From assembly GCA_905183005.1 (NCBI GenBank), contig CAJJDO010000127.1, forward strand, positions 65,308 to 129,307: a stretch of DNA of 64,000 nucleotides. Direction: 5' to 3'. Shown here one piece after another: positions 1 through 12,046 of this stretch (positions within the stretch are counted from its first letter, which is position 1; each line of letters starts with the position of its first letter). This stretch comes from Paramecium pentaurelia (Eukaryota; Ciliophora; Oligohymenophorea; Peniculida; Parameciidae). The translations under genes and the position numbers were made by a program. The notes beneath the pieces are model-generated. The model did no database searches, was not told the origin of the DNA, and saw only the letters and a program-made list of their open reading frames with translations.

Positions 1-1295
1 TAAATACACCATAATTAATTTATTTTATTCTCTTCACATTCACTATAATTTATTTTTTAAAGCAAAGTTTCTTAATCAGGAAGAACTTTATATTTTTTGA
101 AGTAAGAACTACTAGAATTATTATTTGTCATAACCATTAATGATCCTCTTTAATAGAGTACTTCCAATATGAAACGAATAGTTAATACTGCTCCTAGAAT
201 TAAAATAAATCTAATATCATTATCCATGAATAATCCAGCAATTATTTAGATCTTACCAAATACATAGACAAGAGTTCCAAAAATTGCATGATAAGATGGT
301 TTCACAGATACCTTTTAATTCTTCTTATAAGAAATAAGCATTATATTATACATTATACCACCTATACATTGAAATATCATGCAAATAGCTAAGATCATAA
401 ATAATACTATATGGAATTTATTCTTTACTGACTCCTCTTTATAATGTTTCCATTCCAATATCTCCCAATTAGTATTCAACATAAAGATTGCTGTTGTTAA
501 GGAACTTGATATTATTAAAATAAATAGAATTCCATGCATATATGTTCTATATCCCCAAGTCTTAAAATATCTTCCAATTATTATTGCTAAATCACTTGCC
601 ATACCCCAACAAATAAAGTTAGTCCATTTATGTAATAGATAATATTTATTTTCATCTTCTATTTCAACATCTATGTCTCCTCCTTTATCAATCATATCAA
701 TTTTCACCCATCCATTATTACCCTTACCATGATTTGAAACCATCAAACTCTAATCATTTTTACCATGTGCCCATATAAAATCAACACCTTTTTCTTAGAT
801 TAAATCCTTATCATATTTGTCCCCTACATTATAGATTATTTAATAATACCTGTAATTGATTTCCTTTTAAATTTCACTCCACTTTTACCATTCTAATTAT
901 AATAATAACCCAAAATTTCTATATCATTTGTACCACCTTATGAAACATCTGTTGGTGGAACCTAATGTTTTGTAGAATGTGAATCAGTTCCAATAATTGC
1001 ATTTTAATCTATCTCAAATACCCAAAGATCTGCATCACTCATAGATTATCCTAACCCTAATGAAAAGTAACTAATCTTATCGATCTCAATCATCATTGTT
1101 ACTTCTTTTTAGTCTTAATTGAACTCAAAATAGAAATCAATAATTGTGTCTACAATCACCATTATATATACTAGATTCTGAGATTTTTGCATGAGTTCTT
1201 GGCTTACTAATATCATTACTAGGATCATGATAATAAAATATCTTAGAACCTAGTATAATATCTAATATTATTCCAAAAAGTAAAATTCTTAACAT
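1..1295 (-). CDS. DOMON-cytochrome b561 domain membrane protein, C-terminus cut by window edge
   Basis: Read with TAA/TAG as Gln, the frame runs from ATG 1293-1295 past position 1 with no TGA, so the C-terminus lies outside the window. A hydrophobic signal peptide (MLRILLFGII...) is followed by a DOMON-like segment with the typical 'SLGLGQSMSDADLWVFEID' run and the 'FIWAHG' strand. After that come several membrane spans with b561-type histidines (HKWTNFICWG, HGILFI, and SYHAIFGTLVYV). Proteins of this class carry electrons across a membrane, with the DOMON domain binding haem or sugar outside; the substrate here is unknown. Introns are at 1150-1171 (22 nt) and 824-849 (26 nt), both restoring the frame. 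About 415 residues are visible. The family assignment rests on these motifs only. Confidence 0.75.
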
Positions 1296-1718
1296 TCTTA
1301 ACACTTATAAATAATTAATTTATTTAATGTGATGTAACAACACTAAATTTATATGATTACATTTATTAAACTATAGAACAATCTAAATATTATAGAATTA
1401 ATGAATTCATTAAAATTAGCAATATAAAAATAAAATATTATTTGTTTTTTATTCATTATAATATTTATTTTGAGATGTTTCTTCACTATTTAATAGGAAA
1501 TATCATATTATTATAGATTACAATATCCTCCATTCATAATTATTATAAATGGATACATTAATCAAAAAAATTAATTATAAAAATTTAGAATAAAAATTAT
1601 TATAATATGTAATTTTTAGTAGAGGATTCAAATTTATTAAGTATCATTATACTTTATAATTGCCCTTTGATACTTGAGTTTTTATAAAGTTTAAATTTAT
1701 TTTATATATCTGTACGAC
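1296..1718. other. intergenic, no gene seen
   Basis: AT-rich spacer between the divergent b561 and carrier genes. I see no open coding frame with conserved motifs and no RNA gene. It presumably holds both promoters. Position 1646 begins the 1-kb duplicated block. Confidence 0.6.
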
Positions 1719-2602
1719 ATGACAGATTACTTGAAAGCTGTAATTGAAACACAACTTATAGGAGCATTTAGAGTGGCAATAATAATGCCTTTAGAACATG
1801 TTCTAGATAGAATCAAGACATATAAACAGTCAAGATTAGGAATCTCCTATATATAAGTATATATATTATTTTTGTATTTTAAGAGTTTTAAAGAAATAAA
1901 GGGAGCTCGCGGTTACCTAGGATTATATGATGGTTTCTATCCTAGCTTTCTTAGAAACATGTTTAAATAGTACTATCGTTGGCCTATGATGATCTTTATC
2001 CCATCATTTCTTAAAGAACATATTCATAATTCTTCTCTAAATAAGATTCTTACTGGGATATCAATTGGATTATTTGAAAGTTGTCTAATAACACCATTTG
2101 AGAGATTAAAAACACTAAAAATGACTACAATGTCTACAGGATTTGGATATTTGAAATACATAACTCTAGATTCCATTTATGTAGGATTTCGCATCCAAAC
2201 TACACGATAGATAGTATCATGGACAAATTATTTATATTGGGATCATAAACTTAGATATGCACTGAAAGTTGATCCATCTTAGAAATTAGGCATAGTAAAT
2301 GTATTGATTGCTTCATTTATCTCAAGTGTTTTGAATATAATGGCAGGTTTATATAAAATTTATTTATAGTTCATCCAATTGATACATTAAAGACATTGGT
2401 GTAAATGGAATCTAATTAAGCATATAGAAAGATTCCCTTAATATAGGCGTTTAAGTTATTATTTCAATAACATGGTCTATCTGGTTTATATGCTGGTTGG
2501 CAGGCAAGAATAATAGCCTATTTTTGTTAGGCAGCCTTGACAACTCCTACAATAGACTATTTGGAAAGGAATTATGGAATAGCTAAAAGAAATGATAAAT
2601 GA
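1719..2602 (+). CDS. mitochondrial carrier family protein (copy 1)
   Basis: A 277-residue protein (normal size for the family, ~300) after removing introns 1857-1883 (27 nt) and 2347-2369 (23 nt); the spliced length is 278 codons including TGA. Three carrier signature-like elements appear in order: PLEHVLDRIK near the N-terminus, TPFERLKTLK in the middle and HPIDTLKTLVQ in the last third. These are the P-x-[DE]-x-x-[KR]-x-[KR] motifs of the three ~100-residue repeats of SLC25 proteins, which move metabolites across the mitochondrial inner membrane. The motifs are degenerate at some positions and the substrate cannot be told. The gene lies wholly inside a perfect 1003-bp duplication and is base-identical to the next copy, so one of the two may be an assembly artefact. 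Confidence 0.8.
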
Positions 2603-2648
2603 TTTATATCTAATTTATTATCTCATTATAATCTAATAAAATATGAAA

Positions 2649-2649
2649 N
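2649..2649. other. undetermined base (assembly join)
   Basis: The only 'n' seen in the window. It sits exactly at the junction of the two identical 1003-bp blocks. Confidence 0.98.
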
Positions 2650-2722
2650 ATTATACTTTATAATTGCCCTTTGATACTTGAGTTTTTATAAAGTTTAAAT
2701 TTATTTTATATATCTGTACGAC

Positions 2723-3606
2723 ATGACAGATTACTTGAAAGCTGTAATTGAAACACAACTTATAGGAGCATTTAGAGTGGCAATAATAATGCCTTTAGAA
2801 CATGTTCTAGATAGAATCAAGACATATAAACAGTCAAGATTAGGAATCTCCTATATATAAGTATATATATTATTTTTGTATTTTAAGAGTTTTAAAGAAA
2901 TAAAGGGAGCTCGCGGTTACCTAGGATTATATGATGGTTTCTATCCTAGCTTTCTTAGAAACATGTTTAAATAGTACTATCGTTGGCCTATGATGATCTT
3001 TATCCCATCATTTCTTAAAGAACATATTCATAATTCTTCTCTAAATAAGATTCTTACTGGGATATCAATTGGATTATTTGAAAGTTGTCTAATAACACCA
3101 TTTGAGAGATTAAAAACACTAAAAATGACTACAATGTCTACAGGATTTGGATATTTGAAATACATAACTCTAGATTCCATTTATGTAGGATTTCGCATCC
3201 AAACTACACGATAGATAGTATCATGGACAAATTATTTATATTGGGATCATAAACTTAGATATGCACTGAAAGTTGATCCATCTTAGAAATTAGGCATAGT
3301 AAATGTATTGATTGCTTCATTTATCTCAAGTGTTTTGAATATAATGGCAGGTTTATATAAAATTTATTTATAGTTCATCCAATTGATACATTAAAGACAT
3401 TGGTGTAAATGGAATCTAATTAAGCATATAGAAAGATTCCCTTAATATAGGCGTTTAAGTTATTATTTCAATAACATGGTCTATCTGGTTTATATGCTGG
3501 TTGGCAGGCAAGAATAATAGCCTATTTTTGTTAGGCAGCCTTGACAACTCCTACAATAGACTATTTGGAAAGGAATTATGGAATAGCTAAAAGAAATGAT
3601 AAATGA
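2723..3606 (+). CDS. mitochondrial carrier family protein (copy 2, identical)
   Basis: Base-for-base repeat of the gene at 1719-2602, offset by 1004, with introns at 2861-2887 and 3351-3373. It encodes the same 277-residue SLC25-like protein. No substitution separates the copies, not even in introns or flanks, which argues for a duplicated assembly segment rather than two old genes. Confidence 0.7.
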
Positions 3607-3652
3607 TTTATATCTAATTTATTATCTCATTATAATCTAATAAAATATGAAA

Positions 3653-4505
3653 ACATGTATATTAAAGTCTATATTTTTCATATCTTCCTTTCTTCTAATC
3701 TTCATATTTCAAAAGAATATTTATCATAAATCTGCAAAATCAATTTGTAACTTTTTCAATTCAAATAGTTTTATCATCTTTTTAATTTCCTATGATTATG
3801 CTTCTAAATTATTTTAGTAAAAGTAATTTTATACAAATATAAATTGAAATTTTCACATACCCTTCTATAATGCTTTAACATTTTAAAATAATAACAATCT
3901 ATAATATTTTGTTAATTAATATGATTAATGAAGTTACTCAATTATTAGATTGGCAATACTATTTACAATCCTAAAATACTAAAACATCTTTCTGAATCTA
4001 TAGAATATTCATTTCCTTTAGCCTCATTCGTGAATAAAAAGTTATTGCCTTATTTCTGTGATTATAAAATAGCTAAATGAAATTAGGACTCTCATAAATA
4101 TATCCTTGAAATCACCTAATTTCTATTATAACAAAGTTATGCAGTAAATTAAAAAGTCTAGAGTTCTTAAAAAGAGAGAATTGCAAATCCTATAAAAATT
4201 TAAAGATTATTCCATCATAATTCAATTTAAGTTTGAGTGATAATAAATCCAATAAAAAGATCAACACTACATCATGTACTAAATAAAAACTTAAGAAAAC
4301 TTGCTCCTTTAATTTTAGAGAATCTAAATAAATACAAATTAAAATTATCATAATCAAAATCAAAATCTCTTAAAAGTTACCTTTCACTTAACTTTAAAAA
4401 TTGTTTTATATCCATAATGACTATTTTATTATAATTCTTTTTCATCATTTATGAAATATATATATATATATATATTGTACTATATGTATGTATATATAAT
4501 TTGAA
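3653..4505. other. intergenic, with a TA microsatellite near 4457-4495
   Basis: About 850 bp with no convincing frame on either strand. A run of TA dinucleotides near 4457-4484 and a degenerate TATG/TATA tract just after it are the only structures seen. Confidence 0.55.
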
Positions 4506-5037
4506 TCAGAATAAAACAAATTGTTTTCTAACATTACCAATGATTTCATTTGGAATTACCTTCAATACATTGAATCTGACTGTCTTTGATAATGGTCTTT
4601 AATTAATTATTTAAATTCTTACCTGCATTATCCGCAAACTACAATATCACCTTCCTTAACTGGTCCAAATGCTGGTGAAATGTGAACTGGAACATTTCTG
4701 TGTCTCTTTTCATATCTATTATATTTGGCAACATAGTGTAAATAATCCCTTCTAATAATAATTGTTCTGGTCATCTTAGTTGATATTACTATGCCTCTAT
4801 TCATTATTGACTTTTCATTTACTTTAAGATGGCTCCTCTGACACTCACATTTCCTGTGAATGGACATTTCTTATCAATGTAATGACCTTCAATTGCTTCT
4901 TTTGGTACTTTGAAACCAAGACCTACTTCTTTCCAATATCTAACTCCCTTAGATGTTTTCTTTGCCAACAATTTCTTTGAGTTTTAGAAAATGCCCTCTT
5001 ATTTTTGGAATGCTCTTTGTGTTTGAAGGTCTGCCAT
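4506..5037 (-). CDS. RPS11: 40S ribosomal protein uS17 (S11)
   Basis: A 159-residue protein (family about 155-160), starting at ATG 5035-5037 with MADLQTQRAFQKQEGIF. It continues through 'KGVRYWKEVGLGFKVPKEAI', 'YIDKKCPFTGNV', 'STKMTRTIIIRRDYLHY' and 'RHRNVPVHISPAF' to a C-terminal 'CRPLSKTVRFNVLKV'. These are hallmark blocks of eukaryotic S11, an rRNA-binding protein of the small subunit body. Introns 4797-4822 and 4597-4622 (26 nt each) restore the frame; spliced length is exactly 160 codons with TGA. A standard-code reading sees only the middle exon. Confidence 0.96.
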
Positions 5038-6188
5038 AATATAATTTTTTTAAAAAAAAGATATAAAAATTTAATACTTTAATGATCAAATTAGAATAGA
5101 AAATAGAAACTAAAGCTTTATTACCTCGTATCAAATAAAAATCCATTAATGACAATACTATGTATACAATCTAGTTACTACGTAAAACCATCCATCAAAT
5201 GACTAATAATTATTCTGAACCTTAACCTAGATAAATGGCATCCAAAATGTTACCTGCTCAAAAAATAAGGAGATTAAATTATTCATACACTAAAGACTAT
5301 TCTCATAACCATCAAAGTTAATCAATTGAACTACATTAAAAAGCATCTACATAAACTATTACTAACTTCTATATTGATTATAAAAAGAGTTGTCCAGATA
5401 ACTTTAAAATGAAAGTCACAAAATCTCCTAATATACCTATCAATTCAATCCAAATTTTTTAGCAATCTAAAAATAGGTTTTAAACCATGGATATAAATGA
5501 CAGGTTCAAAAACCTAAAAAATAGAGCATTGTCATAAAAATATGGAAAAAGAACTAGATCTGTCTCTCAATAAAAATGATTATGTAATATAAATACTATT
5601 TAACTTTTTATTCTAGTTCATTTTGATAAAAAAGAAATAACATATTCAAAGAATATTCATTTTAATTCTTATTTATTTCTCTAACAAATATTATTATTAG
5701 AAAATTATCTATATTATTAAGTTTCTTAATTCTATTTTTTTAAATTACAATTAACAAATAATATAAATTATCTAATGAAAATATTCTGCAATCAAATGAA
5801 TTAATTATTTAAATATATTATCCATTTTATTTATTATTAATAAAAAGCTATTAATCTAAATATTTTAAATCTTGTTATTAAGAAATAATAATGAATAATA
5901 GAAAAGGTTATTTATAAATATTTGTTTCATATATTTTCTTTAATAAATCATCAATATAGAATATTTACTGTTATTATTATCATTTTTAAGAAAAGAGCGG
6001 AAAATTTAGATGAATTTTAATTCTTTAATTATATTAAAGTAAGTTAAGATAATAGATATAATGAATGATATAGTATATTATTTATTATTCTACTTTTATT
6101 TTAGATTTGATATGTATAAAGACATAGATATTTTAAGATTTTGAAATTCAATTATAAATTATTACATATGTATTTATATTAAATAATT
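5038..6188. other. intergenic, no gene seen
   Basis: About 1.15 kb of AT-rich sequence, unusually long for this genome. I found no long TGA-free frame with protein-like composition and no tRNA. It contains the promoters of the divergent uS17 and macro-like genes. Confidence 0.5.
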
Positions 6189-6937
6189 ATGGGAAATAAT
6201 CTTTGTTATTAAACTGGAGAGAGATCTTCATTGTTTCCTTAATTGCTATTAAAATATGAAATGGGAAATTGTGAAATAGTATTAACTGCAGGTCCTGTTG
6301 AAAATGAAGATGTGGAATGTTTAGTGATTCCAACTGATTCTGAATACACCAATATCAAGCAGAACGATAGACCTAATTTTAAATAAGTAAATGAGAAATG
6401 TGTTTTTGTGGCTGGTAATAAAAGTATTGAATTCATAAATGCTTAAAAAAGAACGAAAAAGCTAGATTTTGGCAATCGTCATAGACAAGAATTTCTCAAT
6501 TAAAAATGATGATGGAGAAAATGAAAAATAGACTATTTATGCAACTGTTTAAGAGGCTCTCAGATTGGTAAAATGATCAGATCTATTCTAAGGCCGAATA
6601 AAAGTTAATGAAATCTGTTGGATTCCCAGTATTTTAATCTAAAGATTACACTACTTCAGCTACAATCATGCTTATGGCTATAAAACTCAGTTTAACAGAA
6701 CAAAAAATAAAATCACTTAAACGAATAGCAATAACACTTGATGTATCCATTATAGCATAATCATAAAAGCATATTGAATAAGTGAGCAGCTTTAAATGGG
6801 TATTTCAACAAGTGTTCAAAGGAAGTGAATAATTGAAACATTCAAGAACCTATTCAAGTTCAATTAATACACAAATAGATTCTATCGATATCATATAATC
6901 TAAAGTTAAAAGTAATACAAAGGAAGAAACTCCATGA
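6189..6937 (+). CDS. macro-domain-like protein with possible N-myristoylation
   Basis: A 231-residue protein after removing introns 6424-6451 (28 nt) and 6568-6592 (25 nt); spliced length is 232 codons with TGA. After a short N-terminus come 'CEIVLTAGPVENEDVECLVI', a hydrophobic strand 'ILAIVID', the helix 'TVQEALRLAEQKLMK', then 'SVGFPVFQ...TTSATIMLMAI' and 'IKSLKRIAITLD'. That order (strand, helix, 'FP' strand, helix, final strand) resembles the C-terminal half of macro domains, which bind or hydrolyse ADP-ribose. The Asn-rich ligand loop of classical macro domains is not evident. The start MGNNLC offers Gly2 for myristoylation and Cys6 for palmitoylation. Family assignment is an inference; the gene itself is well supported. 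Confidence 0.6.
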
Positions 6938-7088
6938 ATTAACCAAATTCATAAGTAACAAATTGATTTATATTGTTTAATAATTATTTATCAAATTCGA
7001 AACTTCTTCTTTGACCTCTAATTGATTATTAATAAAATTATTATCCTCAAAAAATATAAATCCCAAAATGTTTAACAATAATATAAAA

Positions 7089-7680
7089 TCACAATATTAT
7101 TTTAGGGATCTCTAAAATTAAGCTTTTTTTAGTTTTATTGTTCATACTTCTCCAAATATCAAAACCTATCAATACTAATAAAAGTATAATAATACATATG
7201 GTTGTCGTATTAAATATCTATAGTCCTTGTTTAATAGATGTTTCCATTTAGTTATTATACCAATTCCTATCAACAAAAATAATAAAGAATTCATTTGTTC
7301 TATTACAATTATTATGATTAAGATTTCCTCCTTCTGATAACAGAATCATATTTGGAACTGCATCAATTGAAAATAATTTGAATAAATCTTTTTCTAATTA
7401 ACTAGAATTATTTTTTTCAATATCAATTAACAGCCCCTATTTTACTCTATGTTTAATTATATTAAGCTAAGCTTTCCCAAATTGGCATCACTTTTTAACA
7501 ATTTAGACATGATGGCCTATAAAAAGGATAAGCCATCAATGTTTATCTTTACCTAGGAATTAAGTTAATAGCAATTACAAATGTTCAGCTATTGAACTTC
7601 AGTTTGACTGAGTGTTTTTACTTTTGAATTTCCAGAAAATGTGTGTTTTGAATATCTTAACCTATATAAAAGCAATTTCT
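7089..7680 (-). pseudogene. thioredoxin-domain membrane protein, frameshifted
   Basis: Three TGA-free pieces in different frames line up as one thioredoxin-like protein: an N-terminal strand, a block with the CxxC-type site 'RPSCLNCQKVMPIWESLA', then 'IEKNNSSQLEKDLFKLF' and 'DAVPNMILLSEGG', a membrane segment 'TTTICIIILLLVLIGFDIW' and a short basic tail ending at TGA 7089-7091. The frame is lost in a T-run just before the CxxC block and again near the GAVN/IEKN junction. No ordinary 18-36-nt intron repairs the second break. It could be a decaying gene, two sequencing errors, or unusual introns. The upstream end is approximate. Confidence 0.5.
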
Positions 7681-8070
7681 TTAATCTAAGTATTTATTTA
7701 CAATATAATTTGTAAACAACAACTTAAATTTACTTTGTTAATTGTATAAACAATATTTTTGAGATATGTTATTTTTAATTTAATATCAAATTTTTAAGTA
7801 TTTTTCTGTCTAAAAAATATCCATTTCAAATTTTTATATTAATTTGTTTAAAATTTCAGTTTTTCTAATAAATATACATAATTGAATAAAATATAAAATA
7901 TTATGAATTATAAAATTTCATTATATTTTTTTAAGATTCCTTAAAAATTTACAAATAATTCAATATGATTCATAACTTTATAAATATTGTATTTAATATT
8001 ATTTTTTTAATTTTAATTATTAAATTGATACTATTTAATAATAATTAAAAAAAAATAAAATATAGTGATT
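7681..8070. other. intergenic, no gene seen
   Basis: Very AT-rich spacer, with long A and T runs just before the ATG at 8071. No coding signal seen. Confidence 0.55.
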
Positions 8071-11000
8071 ATGTTTCAATAGATATTGCTTTTCTCAATT
8101 ATCCTAAAATTTTCAGAAGCTTTAACCTGTAATGAATTAAATATGGATAAAAATGAATATTATTATTCAAATTTAAAAGAATCTCTCTTAATTAATACTG
8201 ATTAAGCTGATTATACCAAAATTGATCATATAGAACTCGATTTTCTAAAATTCGAATATTCTCAGCATTATGAAATATAAGGAAAATTAATATCTGCTAT
8301 TTTATTAGAATCCTTTTAACATTATGGTGAATTACAAATATGCATTCTAATTATTAATGAGAATACTTATTTTATATAATGTATAAATGGATTTACTTTT
8401 ATTTAAGAGCAAACAAATTTGAAATACTCAAATAAAATTGAAATTATAACTTAACCAAATGAAGTATGTGAATCAATATTTTATGATGAATAATCATAAT
8501 TTACCATATTTTGTTATTCACACGATAACTTTTAATTAATATCAATAAATTTAGATTAGGAAACTTAATATTATTAATTCTATAATTATCCTTAAGATCT
8601 TTAACTTTAATTTTGCAAACCCATTTCTATTCAAATTAAGCCTTTCAATTATTTAATAGGTTATCTAAATTGTTTAGATTGGGGTGTTTTTGAGGTATCT
8701 GATAACAATATTACTCTTATTCTAGATTAATTTATTTTAAGAACATATTAAAATAAAGTTAATCTAACCAATTTAGTGAATTTGCAAACATGTTATTTTA
8801 ATCGTCTTGAAAAGTATATACTTTATGCATTATTTGACATTGGGTACATTAAATTCGAAAATTAGAAGATTTCATAATTTATCCCATTAAATTAAGAAAA
8901 AAGAATAAAAATAACTTAATTAATATTTGATAGTCACTGTGAGGTTAGTATATTTCTGGGTTAGGAAGAATCACTCATATCTTTCTAATTTTATTAGAAA
9001 TACTCCACAATATCATTTAGTAAATCCATATAATCTCCCAAAGTATATTAGCATGAATAATTGAAAATATTCTAACATGAAAAAACCTTGTAAATATTCA
9101 TAAATTAGAAATTGAATTATTATTATGATATTTAAGGGTTACTATTATTTTATAGAAAATTTAATTATTTGTTTGCAATAGATTCAAGTATCAATTAAAT
9201 AAAGATATTTAAAATGAAACATCTATCCAGATATATTGTACCATAATATGAATATATTTATGAGTATTATTTACACGATTTGAATTATTTTGAATAAGAA
9301 CCTGCTCGATGCACTAAGATTTTACTTAAAGATTCATAAATTCTCTTATAAGAATAAAAATTTGTAAAGATGGTTTATCATATTTTGTTAAATAAATTAG
9401 AACTTAAATTTATTATTAATTATAATGAATTAATGATGGGAATACCAATATATCTTGAGGTACCTACATAATACTAACATATTTTAAGTATTGATTAAAA
9501 CAAAAATAATTTTTCTGATATTTGCCAATTACATAGAATATTTTCGAATTCAGTTTTTCTACTTTATGATTTTTATGCTAGTCTATATGTATTTTAAGAT
9601 GAGAAATATATTTACTTCTATAACTGCACTTAATAAAAATTATCTCATCAATAATAAATATAAGGTAAGGATGTATTTATTATTGCAAATAAAATTTTGA
9701 TTTTAGACAAAATATTAAATCTATTAAATATCATTATAGTCTCTAAAAATTAGATAAATTATCATAATGTAAAAATTGATTATGAAATTATATAATTATA
9801 GTTATTTTTAAATTGTGTTTATATAAATTTGAAAGAAAAAGAACCTTTAATTATTGAAATTTTTGGAAATGATCTAATTTTATACAATAATGGAATTAAC
9901 AATAAAGAGATTGTATTATTTTATTATAAAGATTTTAATTTCTACTAGATATATTAATTTAAAGAGTATCTTTTTATTCAACAAAATACAGATATTTTTT
10001 AAATTAAATTTCTTGATTAAAAAATACTTACTATGAATCAAGCATTAAATTTTATTGTATTACATAACATTGAATAAACTTTAAAAGTTTATACTTTCGA
10101 AAAGAATGAGATAATATTTCTATAAAATATTGATCTCTTTGATTATTAAATTTATAATCCGTTATCATATTTATATTGTAATTCAGATTTCTACATAGTA
10201 ACTGAAAAATAAAATAAATTATATCTTCTAATTTATTCTACAAAACTCTTCTAATATAAGATAAAACGAATTATTTAAATAGGTTAGCCAAATTTTTATA
10301 TTGGGAATGAAATTATTTATTATTATGATGAGAATAATTTTCTAGTATATACGAATAGCTAATCAATTGTGATTTCTTATCATATTCAATAATTTAATAA
10401 ACTTTTTGAGATTGTTAATCTTCATTTAAATATATTTTCCCTATTAGATTTAAAGCAATACAATATTTATCATCTGAATTTCAAGATTTTAATTTAGAAC
10501 TTTTAAATTTTTCCTAAATAAAATCTATCAATTACTTTAGATTCAAACAATTCAAATAAAATCAAATTATTTAATCATTTTTCAGGACCAATTAATAAAC
10601 TTTCTTTAAATGAAAAATGCAATTTTAATTTAACTGGTCCTTTGCAAATTAGATAGCGTATTGATTCATGCAATCAAAGTACCATTATGATTTGTCTTTA
10701 AAAATAAAATTTTGAAGGTTAATTTATTAGGAAATCTTAATATGTATATATGAAAATAATGTAAGAAAGTAATTAAACAAAAAAAATTAAATTGGTGCTA
10801 CTTACCAATACACATAATTTATTCTAATTAAGAAATGGTGATCTATTATAAATTATTAACTTTAATGAACTAGCTTGCTAAGCAATCATTTATAAATACG
10901 ATTTTATCTTGGATAAATATATATAATTTAAATAATTTAATATTTCATATATATTTAATTTAAATACTTAAATACGGATTATTAGTAATTTAATTTATCT

Positions 11001-11916
11001 TTCAACAAACTCTAAATTTTATTTATTGTATATAAAAGAAGGCTTTATAAAGTAAATATATGAGAGTAATTTTGATTTTGATATTGTCTATTTAGAGAAT
11101 TCTGATGAAGAATATCTTGTAGTATATTCGAGAAACGATATTGTTATTGATCATTATAATATCTCATCAGGTATTGCCTCTCAAATACAAACCTATAATA
11201 TAACAAAAATTAACCTATTAAAACTAGCTTTTGATGAGAGAGAATTTTATGAAAATCCAACACATATAGAAAACATGGAATTTATTCTGATTGATGCTTT
11301 AAAAACTGAAATATCAATTCAAATAAATGGTATTTTCAATTATGAAAATTTACTGTTTTATGTAACTATAACATTAAATCAATTTAATGAAAGTTTTGAA
11401 TACAATGTCTTAAAAATTCTTAGAAATATGTAAAAGAAAGAGAATATAATACATGCTAACAAAAATTTTGCCACATTTGGAAATAACCCATATTATTCTA
11501 TTTTTGATTTAAGATAAGAATAATAATTTTATGATCCAATTATTTAAATGAAAAATGATTTTCCTATGGTAATATAAGATTATAATAATACTCATTATAT
11601 TTTATTTAATTCTTAAAAATAGGAAGCATATTTAATAGAAATTGGATATGAAATCAATATTATAAATAAAGAAGAAACTAATGAATGTGTATTAATTGCT
11701 GAAAATAATATATCAAAAGCTGAAATATAAGTATTCTATTAATAAGAAGAATTTAATATTAATATTGATTAAAAAGATATTATAATAATATCTATTATTA
11801 TAATATGTATATTAATATTATTAATTATATTTATATTAAGAAGATAAAAATTAAAGAAACATAATTAAAAATTATTTTAGTCAATATCATAATTAGATTA
11901 ATCAAAACTATAATGA
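8071..11916 (+). CDS. giant secreted/type I membrane protein, unknown family (paralogue A)
   Basis: One uninterrupted frame of 1282 codons from ATG 8071 to TGA 11914-11916, with no intron and glutamines mostly written TAA/TAG. The N-terminus (MFQQILLFSIILKFSEA) is a signal peptide followed by 'LTCNELNM'. A very long ectodomain rich in Asn, Ile, Tyr and Phe follows, with scattered cysteines and no family motif I recognise. Near residue 1238 is a strongly hydrophobic span (IIIISIIIICILILLIIFIL) followed by a basic, Gln-rich tail of ~25 residues. The layout suggests a cell-surface or secretory-pathway type I protein. A paralogue with the same layout lies convergent at 12064-16014, and the last ~137 codons of the two are almost identical. 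Function unknown. Confidence 0.85.
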
Positions 11917-11933
11917 TTTTATAATAAATAATA
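11505..11933 (+). repeat. left arm of a near-perfect inverted repeat
   Basis: This stretch is the reverse complement of 12047-12475, with one mismatch that I could find (C at 11564 versus A at 12416 on the + strand). It covers the 3' coding end of paralogue A, its TGA and the first ~17 bp downstream. Confidence 0.93.
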
Positions 11934-12046
11934 GTTTAATTCAATTTGTTTTATTTATTTCTTGAATTTACTAAGAATTTTGCATTGTATAATCTTTAAG
12001 CAAATATATCAATTTAATCTCATTAGAAATTTAATTTATATAATAA
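11934..12046. other. spacer of the inverted repeat
   Basis: About 113 bp of unique AT-rich sequence between the two arms. It is the only sequence separating the two convergent stop regions and probably contains both poly(A) sites. Confidence 0.8.

Larger units (their letters stand above)
1646..3652. repeat. perfect direct duplication of ~1003 bp joined by one N
   Basis: Bases 1646-2648 and 2650-3652 read identically (offset 1004), separated by a single undetermined base at 2649. Each block contains one complete carrier gene plus its short flanks. The block begins exactly after the N and ends exactly before it. This is what a failed merge of two overlapping contig ends looks like; a very recent tandem duplication is the alternative. 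Confidence 0.95.

Noticed and set aside
315..746. A 143-codon minus-strand ORF as a complete gene
   Set aside because: It ends at TAA, which is Gln here; the frame continues to the window edge and is only the middle of the DOMON-b561 gene.
4457..4495. TA-repeat tract as a functional origin or IES remnant
   Set aside because: TA microsatellites are common in this AT-rich genome; there is no paired TA-bounded inverted end of the IES type that I could show.
9491..9700. Plus-strand ORF of 69 codons inside the giant gene
   Set aside because: It is out of frame with the continuous 1282-codon frame, which reads through without any TGA.
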